A stretch of DNA of 64,000 nucleotides from Enterococcaceae bacterium OF42-14pH9A. Its GTDB lineage: Bacteria > Bacillota > Bacilli > Lactobacillales > Enterococcaceae. Positions within the stretch are counted from its first letter, which is position 1. Each line of letters opens with the position of its first letter. Positions 19,123 through 31,801 of this stretch are shown piece by piece. The stretch is taken from the NCBI GenBank assembly GCA_027692465.1, contig JAQEYU010000005.1:116776-180775 (forward strand), read 5' to 3'. The position numbers and the translations under genes were made by a program. The notes below the pieces were generated by a model. That model was not told the DNA's origin. It was given only the letters and a program-made list of their open reading frames with translations, and made no database searches.

Positions 19123-19585
19123 TCTTTCACCTCCAGGATGTGGTGGGAACTTTCGAATTTTCGCAGACCTGCAAACCTATAGAATGCGGAATTAAGGTGT
19201 TACTTATCGTGGAAGATAAGCGCATACGAGCGCGGCAGTGTTTGCTGAAAAAAGCAAAAATACTGCTGGCGAAGTATCAGAAACGTCTTTAAAATTATTA
19301 TAGCAATTTTCCTTTTTTTCAGACAGCACAGGAGGAGATACAATTACTTGTAACATTTCTCTTTCGCTGATAAAATGTAAGTGATTTGAGACAAGTGTTT
19401 TCTTATGCGGGAAATTGCTTGTATGTTCGTTCAATTAAAGTGGTTATTTTAAAATGAACATCTGTTGGGGACTGCAATGCAGAACACAGCTCAATGACAG
19501 ATCAGCGCACAAAAATCTATCATGGTTTGTGATTGCACCGGGTTGAAGCTTCAGGACCGGTGTGAGACAAAAAGGAGGAAATGCA
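19123..19585. other. Divergent intergenic region (463 bp)
   Basis: No gene was found between the YhhN and ferredoxin-like genes. It contains an imperfect inverted repeat, 19343-19358 with 19373-19385 (ATTACTT..ACATTT against AAATGTAAGTGAT), and an unused GGAGGAG at about 19331. A weak 76-codon minus-strand frame has no ribosome site or family resemblance. Promoters for the flanking genes should lie here but none is convincing. Confidence 0.5.
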
Positions 19586-19852
19586 ATGGACGGAAGCAGA
19601 ATCGGCGATGTTCAAAATACCGAAGAAACATTGTTGGCACAAGGGTATCGTAAATATACCGGTGAGGACATCGACATTTATTACAACAAGGATATCTGTG
19701 CCCATGTCGGCAATTGCGTGCGGGGCAATCCTGCTGTATTTGAAGTAGGCCGCCGCCCGTGGATCATCGCTGACAACGGTGAGGCCGACGACAACGAACG
19801 GGTGATCAACACCTGTCCGACGGGTGCATTGAAATTTGTCCGCAAAAACTGA
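19586..19852 (+). CDS. Divergent 4Fe-4S mono-cluster protein (YjdI-like)
   Basis: This 88-residue protein matches the Fer4_19 family. The cysteine pattern is CAHVGNC followed much later by CPTGAL, so three cysteines are visible, with His in CAHVGNC as a possible further ligand. It ends at a KFVRKN tail. E. coli has the same pair of genes, yjdI and yjdJ, side by side, and an acetyltransferase-like gene follows here too, 62 bases downstream. The function is unknown. AAAGGAGG precedes the ATG at 19586; an eight-codon upstream extension has no ribosome site. Confidence 0.82.
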   Translation: MDGSRIGDVQNTEETLLAQGYRKYTGEDIDIYYNKDICAHVGNCVRGNPAVFEVGRRPWIIADNGEADDNERVINTCPTGALKFVRKN

Positions 19853-19914
19853 CAAAGCAGCAGATCAGCTGTCTGTCAGTATATGCCATCACTAATAGAA
19901 AGCAGGAATTAATC

Positions 19915-20190
19915 ATGGAAATCAAAGAAGAAAAAAATCGTTTTGCCCTGTACAATGACGAAGGAAACGAAATCGGTGAAATGACCTGGTCCAACGCCGG
20001 GGATGAATTGATTATCATCGACCACACCTTTGTCGACCCGGCATACCGCGGCAAAAGCTATGCGGAAAAATTAGTCAAAGCCGGTGTAGAAAAAGCCCGC
20101 CGCGACAATTTGAAGATTCTGCCGCTGTGCCCATTTGCGAAAAAAGAATTCAACGAAAAGCCGGAATACGGCGATGTATTGCGTAAATAA
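19915..20190 (+). CDS. Small GCN5-related N-acetyltransferase (YjdJ-like)
   Basis: This 91-residue protein is the minimal Acetyltransf_CG type. It keeps the central GNAT core: strands EIGEMTW and IIDHTFVDP, the acetyl-CoA loop YRGKSYAEKLVKAGVEKAR, and the strand ILPLCPFAKKEF. That is about half the size of a standard GNAT. The acceptor is unknown; relatives act on proteins or polyamines in a few cases. It forms an operon with the YjdI-like Fe-S protein, the same pair as in E. coli, which suggests a shared task. Confidence 0.85.
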   Translation: MEIKEEKNRFALYNDEGNEIGEMTWSNAGDELIIIDHTFVDPAYRGKSYAEKLVKAGVEKARRDNLKILPLCPFAKKEFNEKPEYGDVLRK

Positions 20191-20231
20191 TCAAAAAACG
20201 TAATCGGAACTTGCTTTCCTTTACGACTGCC

Positions 20232-20264
20232 GCCGCTTCCTTTTTTATAGGAGCGGCTTTTTTT
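20232..20264 (+). terminator. Terminator of the YjdI/YjdJ pair
   Basis: GCCGCtTCC pairs with GGAGCGGC and is followed by seven T. Confidence 0.85.
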
Positions 20265-20357
20265 CAGCTCAAAAAGCGGAGGTAAACTCACCACCTGTGT
20301 TGAAGGGCTGTCTGAAAGCGGCTGGGCAGCGATTTTCAGCCATAGACACTGATAACT

Positions 20358-20391
20358 GCCGGTAAAGATAACTTTTACGTCCGGCTTTTTT
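20358..20391 (+). terminator. Hairpin with T run upstream of secG
   Basis: GCCGGtAAAG pairs with CTTTTACgtCCGGC and is followed by six T. With a terminator already at 20232 it may be a leftover of a lost gene; 20302-20350 also looks like a strongly reduced family A repeat (GTCTGAAA..TTTTCAG). Confidence 0.65.
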
Positions 20392-20463
20392 CAGGTAGCC
20401 AAGGAAGTAGGGATATGGTAAAGTATAGTAGATGAATTTTGCAATGAAGGGAGCTATCACCGA

Positions 20464-20700
20464 ATGTATGAATTTCTACTGGCTTTGGTCATCATCTTGT
20501 CGGTTTTGATTATTATTGCCATCATGATGCAACCAAGCAAGCAAAACAGTGCTGCCAGTGCCTTTTCAGGCGGAGCTGGTGAATTGTTCGGTAAGCAGAA
20601 GGCCCGCGGGTTCGAAGCTGTCATGCAGCGGGCAACAGCGATCATGGGCGCAGCTTGGATGATCCTGCTGTTCGTATTGGCCTATCTGTCATCAAAATAA
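20464..20700 (+). CDS. secG: Preprotein translocase subunit SecG
   Basis: This 78-residue membrane protein assists SecYE in protein export. Two membrane helices (residues about 3-23 and 56-75) flank a short cytoplasmic loop with the family motif FSGGAGELFG. GAAGGGAG lies upstream of the ATG. The order secG, carboxylesterase, rnr, smpB is widely conserved in lactobacillales. Here a terminator after secG lowers read-through into the esterase. Confidence 0.95.
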   Translation: MYEFLLALVIILSVLIIIAIMMQPSKQNSAASAFSGGAGELFGKQKARGFEAVMQRATAIMGAAWMILLFVLAYLSSK

Positions 20701-20710
20701 GCACAGTGTA

Positions 20711-20747
20711 CCGTGACCCTGCCGCAATCGCAGGGCACGGTTTTTTT
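20711..20747 (+). terminator. Terminator of secG
   Basis: CCGTGaCCCTGC pairs with GCAGGGcACGG and is followed by seven T. Confidence 0.88.
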
Positions 20748-20843
20748 GTTTGTGATGCGACTTACTTCTGTCTGGCGGGCCGGCTCTTTTTGCCGATATT
20801 TCGGCTGCATTGTGATAGAATGGGATTTGCGAGGTGAGAAAAG

Positions 20844-21608
20844 ATGCAACGTAAACCCAGTTTGCCGCGGCCTTTTTTTGTGAAAAAAAGCTGTCGGGGG
20901 ATCCTGCTGTTACATGCCTATTCCGGAAGCTCCAATGATGTACGGATGCTCAGCCGGGTTTTGGAGAATAATAATTATACGGTGTCGGCACCGATTTTGA
21001 CCGGTCACGGCACTTTTGAACCGTTGGATATTTTGGCGGCATCTGTTGAAGAGTGGCGCCGGGATGTGCGGCAGGCTTTTAAAAAATTAGCTGAAGAATG
21101 CGAAGAAGTCTCTGTGTTCGGACTATCCATGGGAGGAATCCTGGCGATGGATCTGTTGGTAGAGCAGCTTCCGGAGATCATCGGCGGCGGCTTGTTCTGC
21201 TCGCCGTTGTTCAAGACAGAAAACCAAGTGCCGGAAAACTTTTTTCGCTATGCCGAACAGGTCTATCAGATTGCCGGTGTGGATCCGGTGGTTCAAACTG
21301 AGAAGCTGGCACGCATCAAAGAAGCAGAAGGGCAGCAACTCAAAGCAATCGAAGCCCTCGGTGAAGCGGTGGCGCAAAAGCTGTCGGGTCTCCGGGTGCC
21401 TGTCTATCTGGCGCAAGGAGGCAAAGATGAAATGATCGATGCCACCACCGTGTATAAAACGGTGGCTGCCCTGCCGCAAACCGATGTCAGCTTTCACTGG
21501 TTTGCCAAAAGCGGGCATGTGATTACTGTTGATCCGGTTCATAAGCACTTTGAAGCGACAGTCTTGCAATTTATTGAAAATCTACCTTGGAATGAGGAAA
21601 AACAGTGA
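20844..21608 (+). CDS. est: Carboxylesterase (Est30-like alpha/beta hydrolase)
   Basis: This 254-residue soluble hydrolase has the oxyanion strand GILLLHAYSGSS, the nucleophile elbow FGLSMGGI (Ser near residue 94), the acid in GKDEMID and the His in KSGHVITVDP. It resembles the geobacillus Est30 and YvaK group that hydrolyses short acyl esters. GAGGTGAG precedes the ATG. Its TGA overlaps the GTG start of rnr (GTGA), so the two are translationally coupled. Confidence 0.9.
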   Translation: MQRKPSLPRPFFVKKSCRGILLLHAYSGSSNDVRMLSRVLENNNYTVSAPILTGHGTFEPLDILAASVEEWRRDVRQAFKKLAEECEEVSVFGLSMGGILAMDLLVEQLPEIIGGGLFCSPLFKTENQVPENFFRYAEQVYQIAGVDPVVQTEKLARIKEAEGQQLKAIEALGEAVAQKLSGLRVPVYLAQGGKDEMIDATTVYKTVAALPQTDVSFHWFAKSGHVITVDPVHKHFEATVLQFIENLPWNEEKQ

Positions 21609-23974
21609 AAGAAAATTTAAAAGAAAAGATTCGGCTGTATATCAGCGAGCAGGACAAAAAAAGTTTCTCTGCCGAAGAGATTGCTGCCGGCCTGAAGCTG
21701 CAAAAAAGCGCTGATTACAAAGCGCTGGTACAGACCATTGCAGCGATGGAGCAAGAAGGCAGCCTGGTTTTTACCAAAAAAGGCAAAATCAAGCTGCCTG
21801 AGCCGCAAGTCCTGTTGGAAGGGACTTTTCGGGGAAATGAGCGGGGCTTCGGCTTTGTCGATTACGATCCGGAGGAAGAGGACATCTATATTCCTAAAGG
21901 CGCGACAGGCTATGCAATGGACGGGGATACCGTTGCCGTAGATATCACGGCTGCCGCGGATCCTTTTGGTGAAAAGGGTCCCGAAGGCAAAGTGGTGGAG
22001 GTTCGTAAACGGGCAATCACGCAACTGGTAGGAGAATTCACGTTGTTTGCGGAAGAAGAGATTGCAGAAACTGATCTGTACGGCGTGGTGAAGCCCAAGG
22101 ATAAAAAGCTGGCGGAACTGAAAGTGATGGTCGCCGCCGAGGGAATCCGGCCGGTGGATGGTGCTATCGTATTGGTAGAAATCACTCATTACCCGGAAAA
22201 AGACTATGCTACCAGTCTGGAAGGTATCGTCAAATCGGTTTTGGGGCATAAAAACGATCCCGGTATGGATATTTTGGCGATCATTGCGGCTCACGGAATT
22301 CCGACTGCGTTTTCCGAAGCGGTCTTGGAACAGGCTGACCGCGTGCCTGACAGCATCGATCCGAAAGACTTTCCGGAGCGCCGTGATTTACAAGATCAGT
22401 TGATCGTGACCATTGACGGTGAAGATGCCAAGGACTTGGATGATGCCGTAACCGTTCGCAAGTTGGCAAACGGCCATTACTTCCTGGGTGTCCACATTGC
22501 CGATGTGTCCTATTATGTCACCGAGGACAGCCCGCTGGACGGTGAGGCCTTCGAGCGGGGGACCAGTGTTTATCTGACAGATCGAGTGATTCCGATGATC
22601 CCGCAGCGTCTGTCTAACGGCATCTGTTCTTTGAATCCTCGTGTGCCCCGCTTGACCATGAGCTGTGAAATGGAGATCAACGGCAATGGTGAAGTAGTCG
22701 CTCACGAAATTTTTGCCAGCATCATTCGGACGACCGAACGGATGACTTATACCGCAGTCAATCAGATTTTAGAAGCTGCCGATGCCGACACGATGGCTCG
22801 TTACCAACCGCTGGTGCCGATGTTTCAGGAAATGGCCGAACTCCATCAAATCCTGGAGAACAAGCGAATCCGTCGCGGAGCAGTCTCTTTTGAAGACCGG
22901 GAAGCCAAAGTACTGGTGGATGAAAAGGGCAAGCCTCAAGAAATTCTGCTGCGGGAACGAGGCGTGGGGGAACGATTGATCGAATCCTTCATGTTAGCTG
23001 CCAACGAAACGGTAGCGGAGCATTTCAATCGCCGCCATCTGCCTTTCATTTACCGAATCCATGAAGAACCCAAAGAGGACAAACTGCGGCGTTTCTTCGA
23101 CTTTGCCGCAACTTTGGGCTTGGTCGTAAAAACCACCAAAGGCAGCATTACTCCGAAAGATCTGCAAAAGGTCGTGGAAGATGTCGCTGACAAGCCGGAA
23201 TCCTTCGTAGTTAATACGATGCTGTTGCGTTCCATGCAGCAGGCCAAATATTCTGAAGACAATCTCGGACATTACGGCTTGGCTGCAGATTATTATACGC
23301 ATTTTACTTCACCGATTCGTCGTTATCCGGACCTGATCGTCCACCGTCTGATCCGCTCTTACTCAGAAGATATCAGCGACAAGAATCAGGCGAAATGGGC
23401 AGAGAAGCTGCCGGAAATCGCACTGCACTCCTCTCAGATGGAGCGTCGGGCAGTCGATTGCGAGCGGGAAGTCGATGCTATGAAGAAAGCTCAATATATG
23501 GCGGAACATGTCGGTGAAACTTTCGACGGAATCATCAGTTCCGTCGTGAAATTCGGTCTCTTTGTTGAGCTGCCGAATACAATCGAAGGGCTGATCCATA
23601 TCAATGCTCTCAAGCAGGATTATTTCCACTATATGGAAACGCAGCTGGTGCTGGTAGGTGAACGGACCGGACTGACCTTCAAGATCGGGCAAAAAGTCAA
23701 AGTCAAAGTAGTGAAGGCTGATCCGGTGACTCAGGACATCGATTTCGAACTGGTTTCTGCAGAAGAAGTCGAACCGGTGCAGCGTCCGCAGGCAAACCGT
23801 AAGCGCCGCCGCAATAGTGAAAAGCGGGAGCGGCAAAATACCGGCGGTCAAAAAGCTGCCAAAAAAGCATCCCGTCCGGCAGCAGAGGCCGCTGGAAAGA
23901 AAAACGTGAAAAATCGCAAGCCAAAAGCGAAAAAGCCTTTTTACAAAGGTGTGAAGAAAAAAGGCCGCAAATAA
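21605..23974 (+). CDS. rnr: Ribonuclease R
   Basis: This 789-residue 3'-5' exoribonuclease degrades structured RNA and works with tmRNA-SmpB in stalled-ribosome rescue. In order: a winged helix (residues 1-70), cold-shock domains (GTFRGNERGFGFVDY near 80), the RNB catalytic domain with DGEDAKDLDDAV near 270-281, an S1 domain (VGETFDGIISSVVKFGLFVEL near 640) and a Lys/Arg-rich tail from about 720. The start is GTG at 21605, with GAGGAAAA upstream. smpB follows after 91 bases, which fits the shared pathway. Confidence 0.96.
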   Translation: MKENLKEKIRLYISEQDKKSFSAEEIAAGLKLQKSADYKALVQTIAAMEQEGSLVFTKKGKIKLPEPQVLLEGTFRGNERGFGFVDYDPEEEDIYIPKGATGYAMDGDTVAVDITAAADPFGEKGPEGKVVEVRKRAITQLVGEFTLFAEEEIAETDLYGVVKPKDKKLAELKVMVAAEGIRPVDGAIVLVEITHYPEKDYATSLEGIVKSVLGHKNDPGMDILAIIAAHGIPTAFSEAVLEQADRVPDSIDPKDFPERRDLQDQLIVTIDGEDAKDLDDAVTVRKLANGHYFLGVHIADVSYYVTEDSPLDGEAFERGTSVYLTDRVIPMIPQRLSNGICSLNPRVPRLTMSCEMEINGNGEVVAHEIFASIIRTTERMTYTAVNQILEAADADTMARYQPLVPMFQEMAELHQILENKRIRRGAVSFEDREAKVLVDEKGKPQEILLRERGVGERLIESFMLAANETVAEHFNRRHLPFIYRIHEEPKEDKLRRFFDFAATLGLVVKTTKGSITPKDLQKVVEDVADKPESFVVNTMLLRSMQQAKYSEDNLGHYGLAADYYTHFTSPIRRYPDLIVHRLIRSYSEDISDKNQAKWAEKLPEIALHSSQMERRAVDCEREVDAMKKAQYMAEHVGETFDGIISSVVKFGLFVELPNTIEGLIHINALKQDYFHYMETQLVLVGERTGLTFKIGQKVKVKVVKADPVTQDIDFELVSAEEVEPVQRPQANRKRRRNSEKRERQNTGGQKAAKKASRPAAEAAGKKNVKNRKPKAKKPFYKGVKKKGRK

Positions 23975-24065
23975 TCGGTGAATGCCCCTGCTTACAGAGT
24001 AGGCAGGGCTTTCACCGAAGCAGGCGATACAGATTTTACTGAAGATTGAGATTGGAGGAATCCGG

Positions 24066-24527
24066 ATGCCAAAAGGCGAGGGCAGGCTTATCGCCCAAAA
24101 TAAAAAAGCCCGCCATGACTATACGATCGTGGATACGATTGAAGCGGGGATGGTGCTGCAGGGAACTGAGATCAAGGCGATCCGCAACAGTCGGATCAAC
24201 TTGAAGGACGGATTTGTGCGCATCCGTAACGGGGAGGCTTATTTATACAACGTTCATATCAGTCCCTATGAACAGGGAAATATCTTCAACCATGATCCGT
24301 TACGGACACGCAAACTGTTGATGCATCGAAAGCAGATCGACCGTCTGTACGGAGAAATGAAACAGGCCGGGATGGCTGTGGTACCATTGAAAGTCTACAT
24401 CAAAGACGGCTATGCCAAGGTATTGATCGGTCTGGCCAAAGGGAAGAAACAATATGACAAACGGGAAACCTTGAAGCGCAAAGATCAGGAGCGGCAGATT
24501 TCCCGCGCATTGAAGGATCGCGGCTGA
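24066..24527 (+). CDS. smpB: SsrA-binding protein SmpB
   Basis: This 153-residue protein binds tmRNA and brings it to stalled ribosomes. It starts with the typical [14 protein letters not shown] and carries GTEIKAIR, then ends in a basic tail ([26 protein letters not shown]) that occupies the empty mRNA channel. GGAGGAA lies before the ATG. The tmRNA gene ssrA, often close by, is not seen within the next few hundred bases. Confidence 0.96.
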   Translation: MPKGEGRLIAQNKKARHDYTIVDTIEAGMVLQGTEIKAIRNSRINLKDGFVRIRNGEAYLYNVHISPYEQGNIFNHDPLRTRKLLMHRKQIDRLYGEMKQAGMAVVPLKVYIKDGYAKVLIGLAKGKKQYDKRETLKRKDQERQISRALKDRG

Positions 24528-24856
24528 TCTGAACGAAGCAGAGCTTTGCTGCAGCGGCTCATTTCAGGAAGCGATTTTCAGCAGAGATCGTTTCTGCCGC
24601 TGAATGTAAGAAATCTGAAAAAAACCACGCCTTAGAAAACAGCCGTTCTCTCTCATCACCCTCTTACTAAATTCTTTCAGGGTCATCGAGGGCTATTGCT
24701 TTATTAAATCAGGCCTTTTTGTTAGCATTTAATCAATAATAGAAGGCCTTTGACTAAAAAATGTGCTTCTGTTGTGATTGGTAAACGGAGATTGTGCCGC
24801 GCATTCATGTAAAAATAGGCAAAAATTCGTGATTGTCTAATTTTCGTGAAAATACT
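24528..24856. other. Non-coding gap between smpB and the atp promoter
   Basis: No gene was found. A long imperfect hairpin lies at about 24548-24605 (GCAGCGGC and CCGCTG outer arms). The run TCTGCCGCT followed by ACGCCTTAG near 24640 resembles a worn end of repeat family A. A second hairpin (24711-24750, AGGCCTT with AAGGCCT) may end smpB transcription. Confidence 0.45.
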
Positions 24857-24885
24857 TTGAAATTTTCTTTTCACGGTGGTATGAT
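24845..24885 (+). promoter_or_regulatory. atp operon promoter with inverted repeat over the -35
   Basis: TTGAAA (24857-24862) and TATGAT (24880-24885) are spaced by 17 bases. The -35 lies inside a perfect 8-bp inverted repeat, CGTGAAAA (24845-24852) and TTTTCACG (24868-24875), which could be an operator. Confidence 0.75.
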
Positions 24886-24971
24886 ACCCAGTGGTTACCC
24901 GCCTTAAAGCTTTTTTGGCATTATTTACCAAAATATTTTGAGGGATCTTGCAGGAAAAGAGGTGAGGAATT

Positions 24972-25700
24972 TTGAAAGAAAAATCCTTGATGTTCCAAAT
25001 CGGTCCGGTCTGGTTCGATGGTACGGTGGTGATCATGACGTTGCTCAGTTGCATTATTGTTTTTGCCTTTGTCTTCATATGTACCCGCAACTTGCAGTTG
25101 AGACCAAAGGGAAAGCAAAATGTGATCGAGTGGCTGATCGATTTTGTGCGGGGCATCTTGAAAGACAATCTTTCGACAAAAGAAGTCAACAATTTTCATT
25201 TGCTGTCAGTGACCTTGTTCCTGTTCATTTTCGTTGCAAATGAAATCGGTCTGGTCACCAAGATTGCCGTGGAAAGCGGTGGTCAGGAGCTTTCACTTTG
25301 GAAGAGTCCGACAGCTGACCCGATCGTCACGATGTCTCTTGCTATGATGATGATCGTCATGACTCATTTCTTCGGGGTCCAAAAATTTGGATTCGGCGGC
25401 TACATCAAGAACTCCTTCCTGGAGCCGGTGGCGTTTTTGCTCCCAATCAAGATCATCGAAGAATTCACCAATGTTATCACGTTGGGGTTGCGTCTTTACG
25501 GGAATATTTATGCCGGCGAAGTTTTGCTGGGACTGATCGTTACGATGGCCAACGGTTTAGGCTGGTGGTCACTGCCGATCGTGATGCCCCTGGAGATGAT
25601 CTGGATCGGATTCTCACTGTTCATCGGTGCGATCCAAGCTTATGTATTCGTCACTTTGTCCATGGTATTCATGAGCCACAAGGTGGAATCTGAACACTGA
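24972..25700 (+). CDS. atpB: ATP synthase Fo subunit a
   Basis: This 242-residue membrane protein forms the proton half-channels of the ATP synthase. It has about five to six membrane helices; the essential arginine lies in ITLGLRLYGNIYAGE near residue 180. The start is taken as TTG at 24972, with AGGTGAGG a few bases upstream; the ATG six codons in is a weaker option. It opens an eight-gene operon in the standard order atpBEFHAGDC, with no atpI in front. Confidence 0.95.
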   Translation: MKEKSLMFQIGPVWFDGTVVIMTLLSCIIVFAFVFICTRNLQLRPKGKQNVIEWLIDFVRGILKDNLSTKEVNNFHLLSVTLFLFIFVANEIGLVTKIAVESGGQELSLWKSPTADPIVTMSLAMMMIVMTHFFGVQKFGFGGYIKNSFLEPVAFLLPIKIIEEFTNVITLGLRLYGNIYAGEVLLGLIVTMANGLGWWSLPIVMPLEMIWIGFSLFIGAIQAYVFVTLSMVFMSHKVESEH

Positions 25701-25964
<264 letters not shown>

Positions 25965-25971
25965 AAGATAT

Positions 25972-26039
25972 AAAAGCGAAAAGCAAACGTTACGCGATGG
26001 GTGCCTTTCGCTTTTTTACGTGCATCTGTGCGTAACGTT
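25972..26039 (+). terminator. Attenuator-like hairpins between atpE and atpF
   Basis: AAAAGCGAAA (25972) pairs with TTTCGCTTTTTT (26006) as an intrinsic terminator. A second perfect 10-bp inverted repeat, AACGTTACGC (25986-25995) with GCGTAACGTT (26030-26039), interlocks with it, so both cannot easily form at once. Confidence 0.65.
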
Positions 26040-26067
26040 ATCAGCCTAAGTAAAGGAGCACAAGCGT

Positions 26068-26592
26068 ATGCTGAATCATCTGGTACTTGCCGAGATCCAA
26101 AATACAACGATCTCGAGCATGGTGGTCGTGACAGGTTCATTTTTGATCCTGTTGATCCTGTTGAAGAAATTCGCTTGGGGACCGATCACCGATATAATGA
26201 AGAAACGTGAAGATCAGATCGCCAATGATTTAGATTCAGCGGAGCAGTCGCGGATCAAAGCTGCCAAATTGGAAGAAGAACGTCAACAAAAATTGATGTC
26301 TTCACAATCCGAAGCAGCCGAAATCATCAAAACCGCGAAAGACAGTGGAGAATCCAGCCGTCAAAAGATCTTGGATGAAACCAAAGAAGAGGTTTCCCGC
26401 TTGAAAAACAAAGCCCAAGCGGATATCGAATTGCAGAAGGAAACGGCTATGACATCTGTCAAAGACGATGTCGCGGATCTTTCATTGCAGATCGCAGCCA
26501 AGATCCTGAACAAGGAACTCACTGCCGATGCCCACGAATCATTGATCAATCAATATATCGAAGGTTTGGGTTCACAACATGAAGCTGAATAA
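26068..26592 (+). CDS. atpF: ATP synthase Fo subunit b
   Basis: This 174-residue protein is the peripheral stalk. One N-terminal membrane helix (SSMVVVTGSFLILLILLKKF) is followed by a long charged coiled coil running to the C-terminus. AAAGGAG precedes the ATG. Its last 14 bases overlap the start of atpH. Confidence 0.95.
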   Translation: MLNHLVLAEIQNTTISSMVVVTGSFLILLILLKKFAWGPITDIMKKREDQIANDLDSAEQSRIKAAKLEEERQQKLMSSQSEAAEIIKTAKDSGESSRQKILDETKEEVSRLKNKAQADIELQKETAMTSVKDDVADLSLQIAAKILNKELTADAHESLINQYIEGLGSQHEAE

Positions 26593-27118
26593 ATACACCG
26601 TAGGCAAGCGATACGGCAAAGCACTCTTCGAATTGGCGGCAGAAGAGAACCAGTCGGAAGCGGTCTACAATGATTTGTTGAGCCTTCGTAAAATTTATAA
26701 GGAAATCCCGGATTTGGGCAATATGCTCAGTGATGTCCGGTTGGATATGGCAGCTAAGCAACAGCTGATGGATCAACTGACAACACCATTTTCCGGAATT
26801 ATGAAAAATTTTCTGTTGGTGGTCAATCGGTACAATCGCATGGCGGATCTGCCGTTGATCATCGATGAATATGAACGTCGCTATGATGAAGAACAAGGCT
26901 TGATTTTGGGTCAGGTGACAACAGCTGTCGCCATGACTGATCAGCAAAAGAGCCGTTTGGAAGCATCGGTTGCCAAACGACTGGGATATGAATCTGCGCA
27001 GTTGACTGAAAAAGTCGATCCTGCCATTGTCGGCGGTGTCATCGTCGAAGTCCAGGATCGCGTGATCGACGGCAGTGTAGCAACCCAGTTGGCAAAATTG
27101 CGGGAAATGTTGAAGTAA
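26579..27118 (+). CDS. atpH: ATP synthase F1 subunit delta
   Basis: This 179-residue protein joins the peripheral stalk to the alpha/beta head. It has the N-terminal helical bundle (YGKALFELAAEENQ) and the C-terminal signature DPAIVGGVIVEVQDRVIDGS. It overlaps atpF by 14 bases, so translation is probably coupled. Confidence 0.95.
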   Translation: MKLNKYTVGKRYGKALFELAAEENQSEAVYNDLLSLRKIYKEIPDLGNMLSDVRLDMAAKQQLMDQLTTPFSGIMKNFLLVVNRYNRMADLPLIIDEYERRYDEEQGLILGQVTTAVAMTDQQKSRLEASVAKRLGYESAQLTEKVDPAIVGGVIVEVQDRVIDGSVATQLAKLREMLK

Positions 27119-28741
<1,623 letters not shown>

Positions 28742-28791
28742 GCTTTCTTGAAACCCAGACTATACTTTAGTACGAGAAAGGATGATCGGAC

Positions 28792-29694
28792 ATGGGTGCT
28801 TCCTTGAATGAGATCAAGCAACGCATCGCTTCTACGAAAAAAACCAGTCAGATCACCAATGCGATGCAGATGGTATCTGCCGCTAAACTGACGAAATCCG
28901 AAAGTCATTCCAAACACTTTCAGATTTACGCTCAGAAAGTACGTGAAGTGGTCACCCATATGACAGCACAAGAGTTGACCGATATCTACACCAACAACGT
29001 GCAAGATGGTGTCAACTACAACAGCATGCTTATCAGTCGTCCGGTGAAAAAGACCGGCTACATCGTCATCACTTCCGATGGCGGACTGGTGGGCGGCTAC
29101 AACAGCTCCATTTTGAAACAGATGATGACGATGCTCCAAGATGATCACACTTCTCAGGAAGATTATGTGATGATCGCCATCGGTGCGACCGGTGCGGACT
29201 TCTTCAAGGCCCGGGGCATCAATTTGGCTTACGAGTTGCGCAATCTGTCGGATCAACCGGGCTTTGAAGAAGTACGGAAGATCGTGACGATGGCAACGAC
29301 CATGTATCAAAATGAAGTTTTTGATGAACTGTACGTATGTTACAACCACCACATCAACTCTCTGACCAGTCAATTCCGCGTGGAAAAGATGCTGCCTATC
29401 ACTGACTTGGATCCTGACGAAGCTGAAAGCTATGAACAGGAGTATTTGTTCGAGCCTTCAAAAGAAGCTATCTTGGATCAGCTGCTGCCGCAATACGCAG
29501 AAAGTCTGATCTACGGTGCAATCGTGGATGCCAAAACAGCTGAACATGCCGCCGGGATGACGGCCATGAAGACAGCCACAGACAACGCCCGCAATATTAT
29601 CGGCGACTTGACGATCTCTTATAACCGAGCTCGCCAAGGTGCAATCACACAAGAAATCACCGAAATCGTTGCCGGGGCTGCTGCTCTGGAATGA
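28792..29694 (+). CDS. atpG: ATP synthase F1 subunit gamma
   Basis: This 300-residue protein is the rotating central shaft. Long N- and C-terminal helices are visible ([20 protein letters not shown] and the end [20 protein letters not shown]), around a Rossmann-like middle with [19 protein letters not shown] precedes the ATG. Confidence 0.97.
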   Translation: MGASLNEIKQRIASTKKTSQITNAMQMVSAAKLTKSESHSKHFQIYAQKVREVVTHMTAQELTDIYTNNVQDGVNYNSMLISRPVKKTGYIVITSDGGLVGGYNSSILKQMMTMLQDDHTSQEDYVMIAIGATGADFFKARGINLAYELRNLSDQPGFEEVRKIVTMATTMYQNEVFDELYVCYNHHINSLTSQFRVEKMLPITDLDPDEAESYEQEYLFEPSKEAILDQLLPQYAESLIYGAIVDAKTAEHAAGMTAMKTATDNARNIIGDLTISYNRARQGAITQEITEIVAGAAALE

Positions 29695-31284
<1,590 letters not shown>

Positions 31285-31331
31285 CAGCTGACTGCTTGAA
31301 GACAGCTGTGTAGTCAGAAAAGAGGTGGCCC

Positions 31332-31757
31332 ATGGAAGAGAGATATTTGACCGTAAACGTGGTAACACCTGATGGCCTGGTCTATGATCACCATGCTCGG
31401 ATCGTTGTTGCTAAGACTCTCAGCGGTGAGATCGGAATTATGTCCCGTCACGCGCCGATCATTGCCCCTTTGGCGATCGATGAGGTCCGTGTCAAACGGG
31501 TGGACTCCGATACCCACGTAGACTGGATTGCAGTCAACGGCGGAATTATGGAAGTCAGAGACGATGTTGTTTCCATTATCGCCGACAGTGCTGAACGAGA
31601 ACGGGATATCGATGTGTCCCGTGCTGAACGAGCTAAGATCAGGGCTGAAAAGATGATCGAGGAAGCAAAACAATCTGAAGACGTCGATCAACTGCGACGG
31701 GCAACCGTTGCATTGCACCGTGCCATCAATCGTATCAACGTATCCAAACACGGTTAG
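31332..31757 (+). CDS. atpC: ATP synthase F1 subunit epsilon
   Basis: This 141-residue protein regulates the enzyme. It has the N-terminal beta barrel ([30 protein letters not shown]) and a C-terminal helical hairpin ([20 protein letters not shown]). AGAGGTGG precedes the ATG. It ends the operon with a strong terminator. Confidence 0.96.
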   Translation: MEERYLTVNVVTPDGLVYDHHARIVVAKTLSGEIGIMSRHAPIIAPLAIDEVRVKRVDSDTHVDWIAVNGGIMEVRDDVVSIIADSAERERDIDVSRAERAKIRAEKMIEEAKQSEDVDQLRRATVALHRAINRINVSKHG

Positions 31758-31772
31758 ATCGCAAGTTTAAGC

Positions 31773-31801
31773 AGGCCGCCGGAAAAATCCGGCGGCCTTT
31801 T
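31773..31801 (+). terminator. Terminator of the atp operon
   Basis: GGCCGCCGGA pairs with TCCGGCGGCC over an AAAA loop, then four T. Confidence 0.9.

Noticed and set aside
19204..19434. 76-codon minus-strand frame in the gap before the ferredoxin-like gene
   Set aside because: It has no ribosome site, an unusual composition for this genome and no recognisable motif.
24528..24971. tmRNA gene (ssrA) next to smpB
   Set aside because: No alanine-tRNA-like ends or tag-peptide frame ending in LAA were found in the gap.
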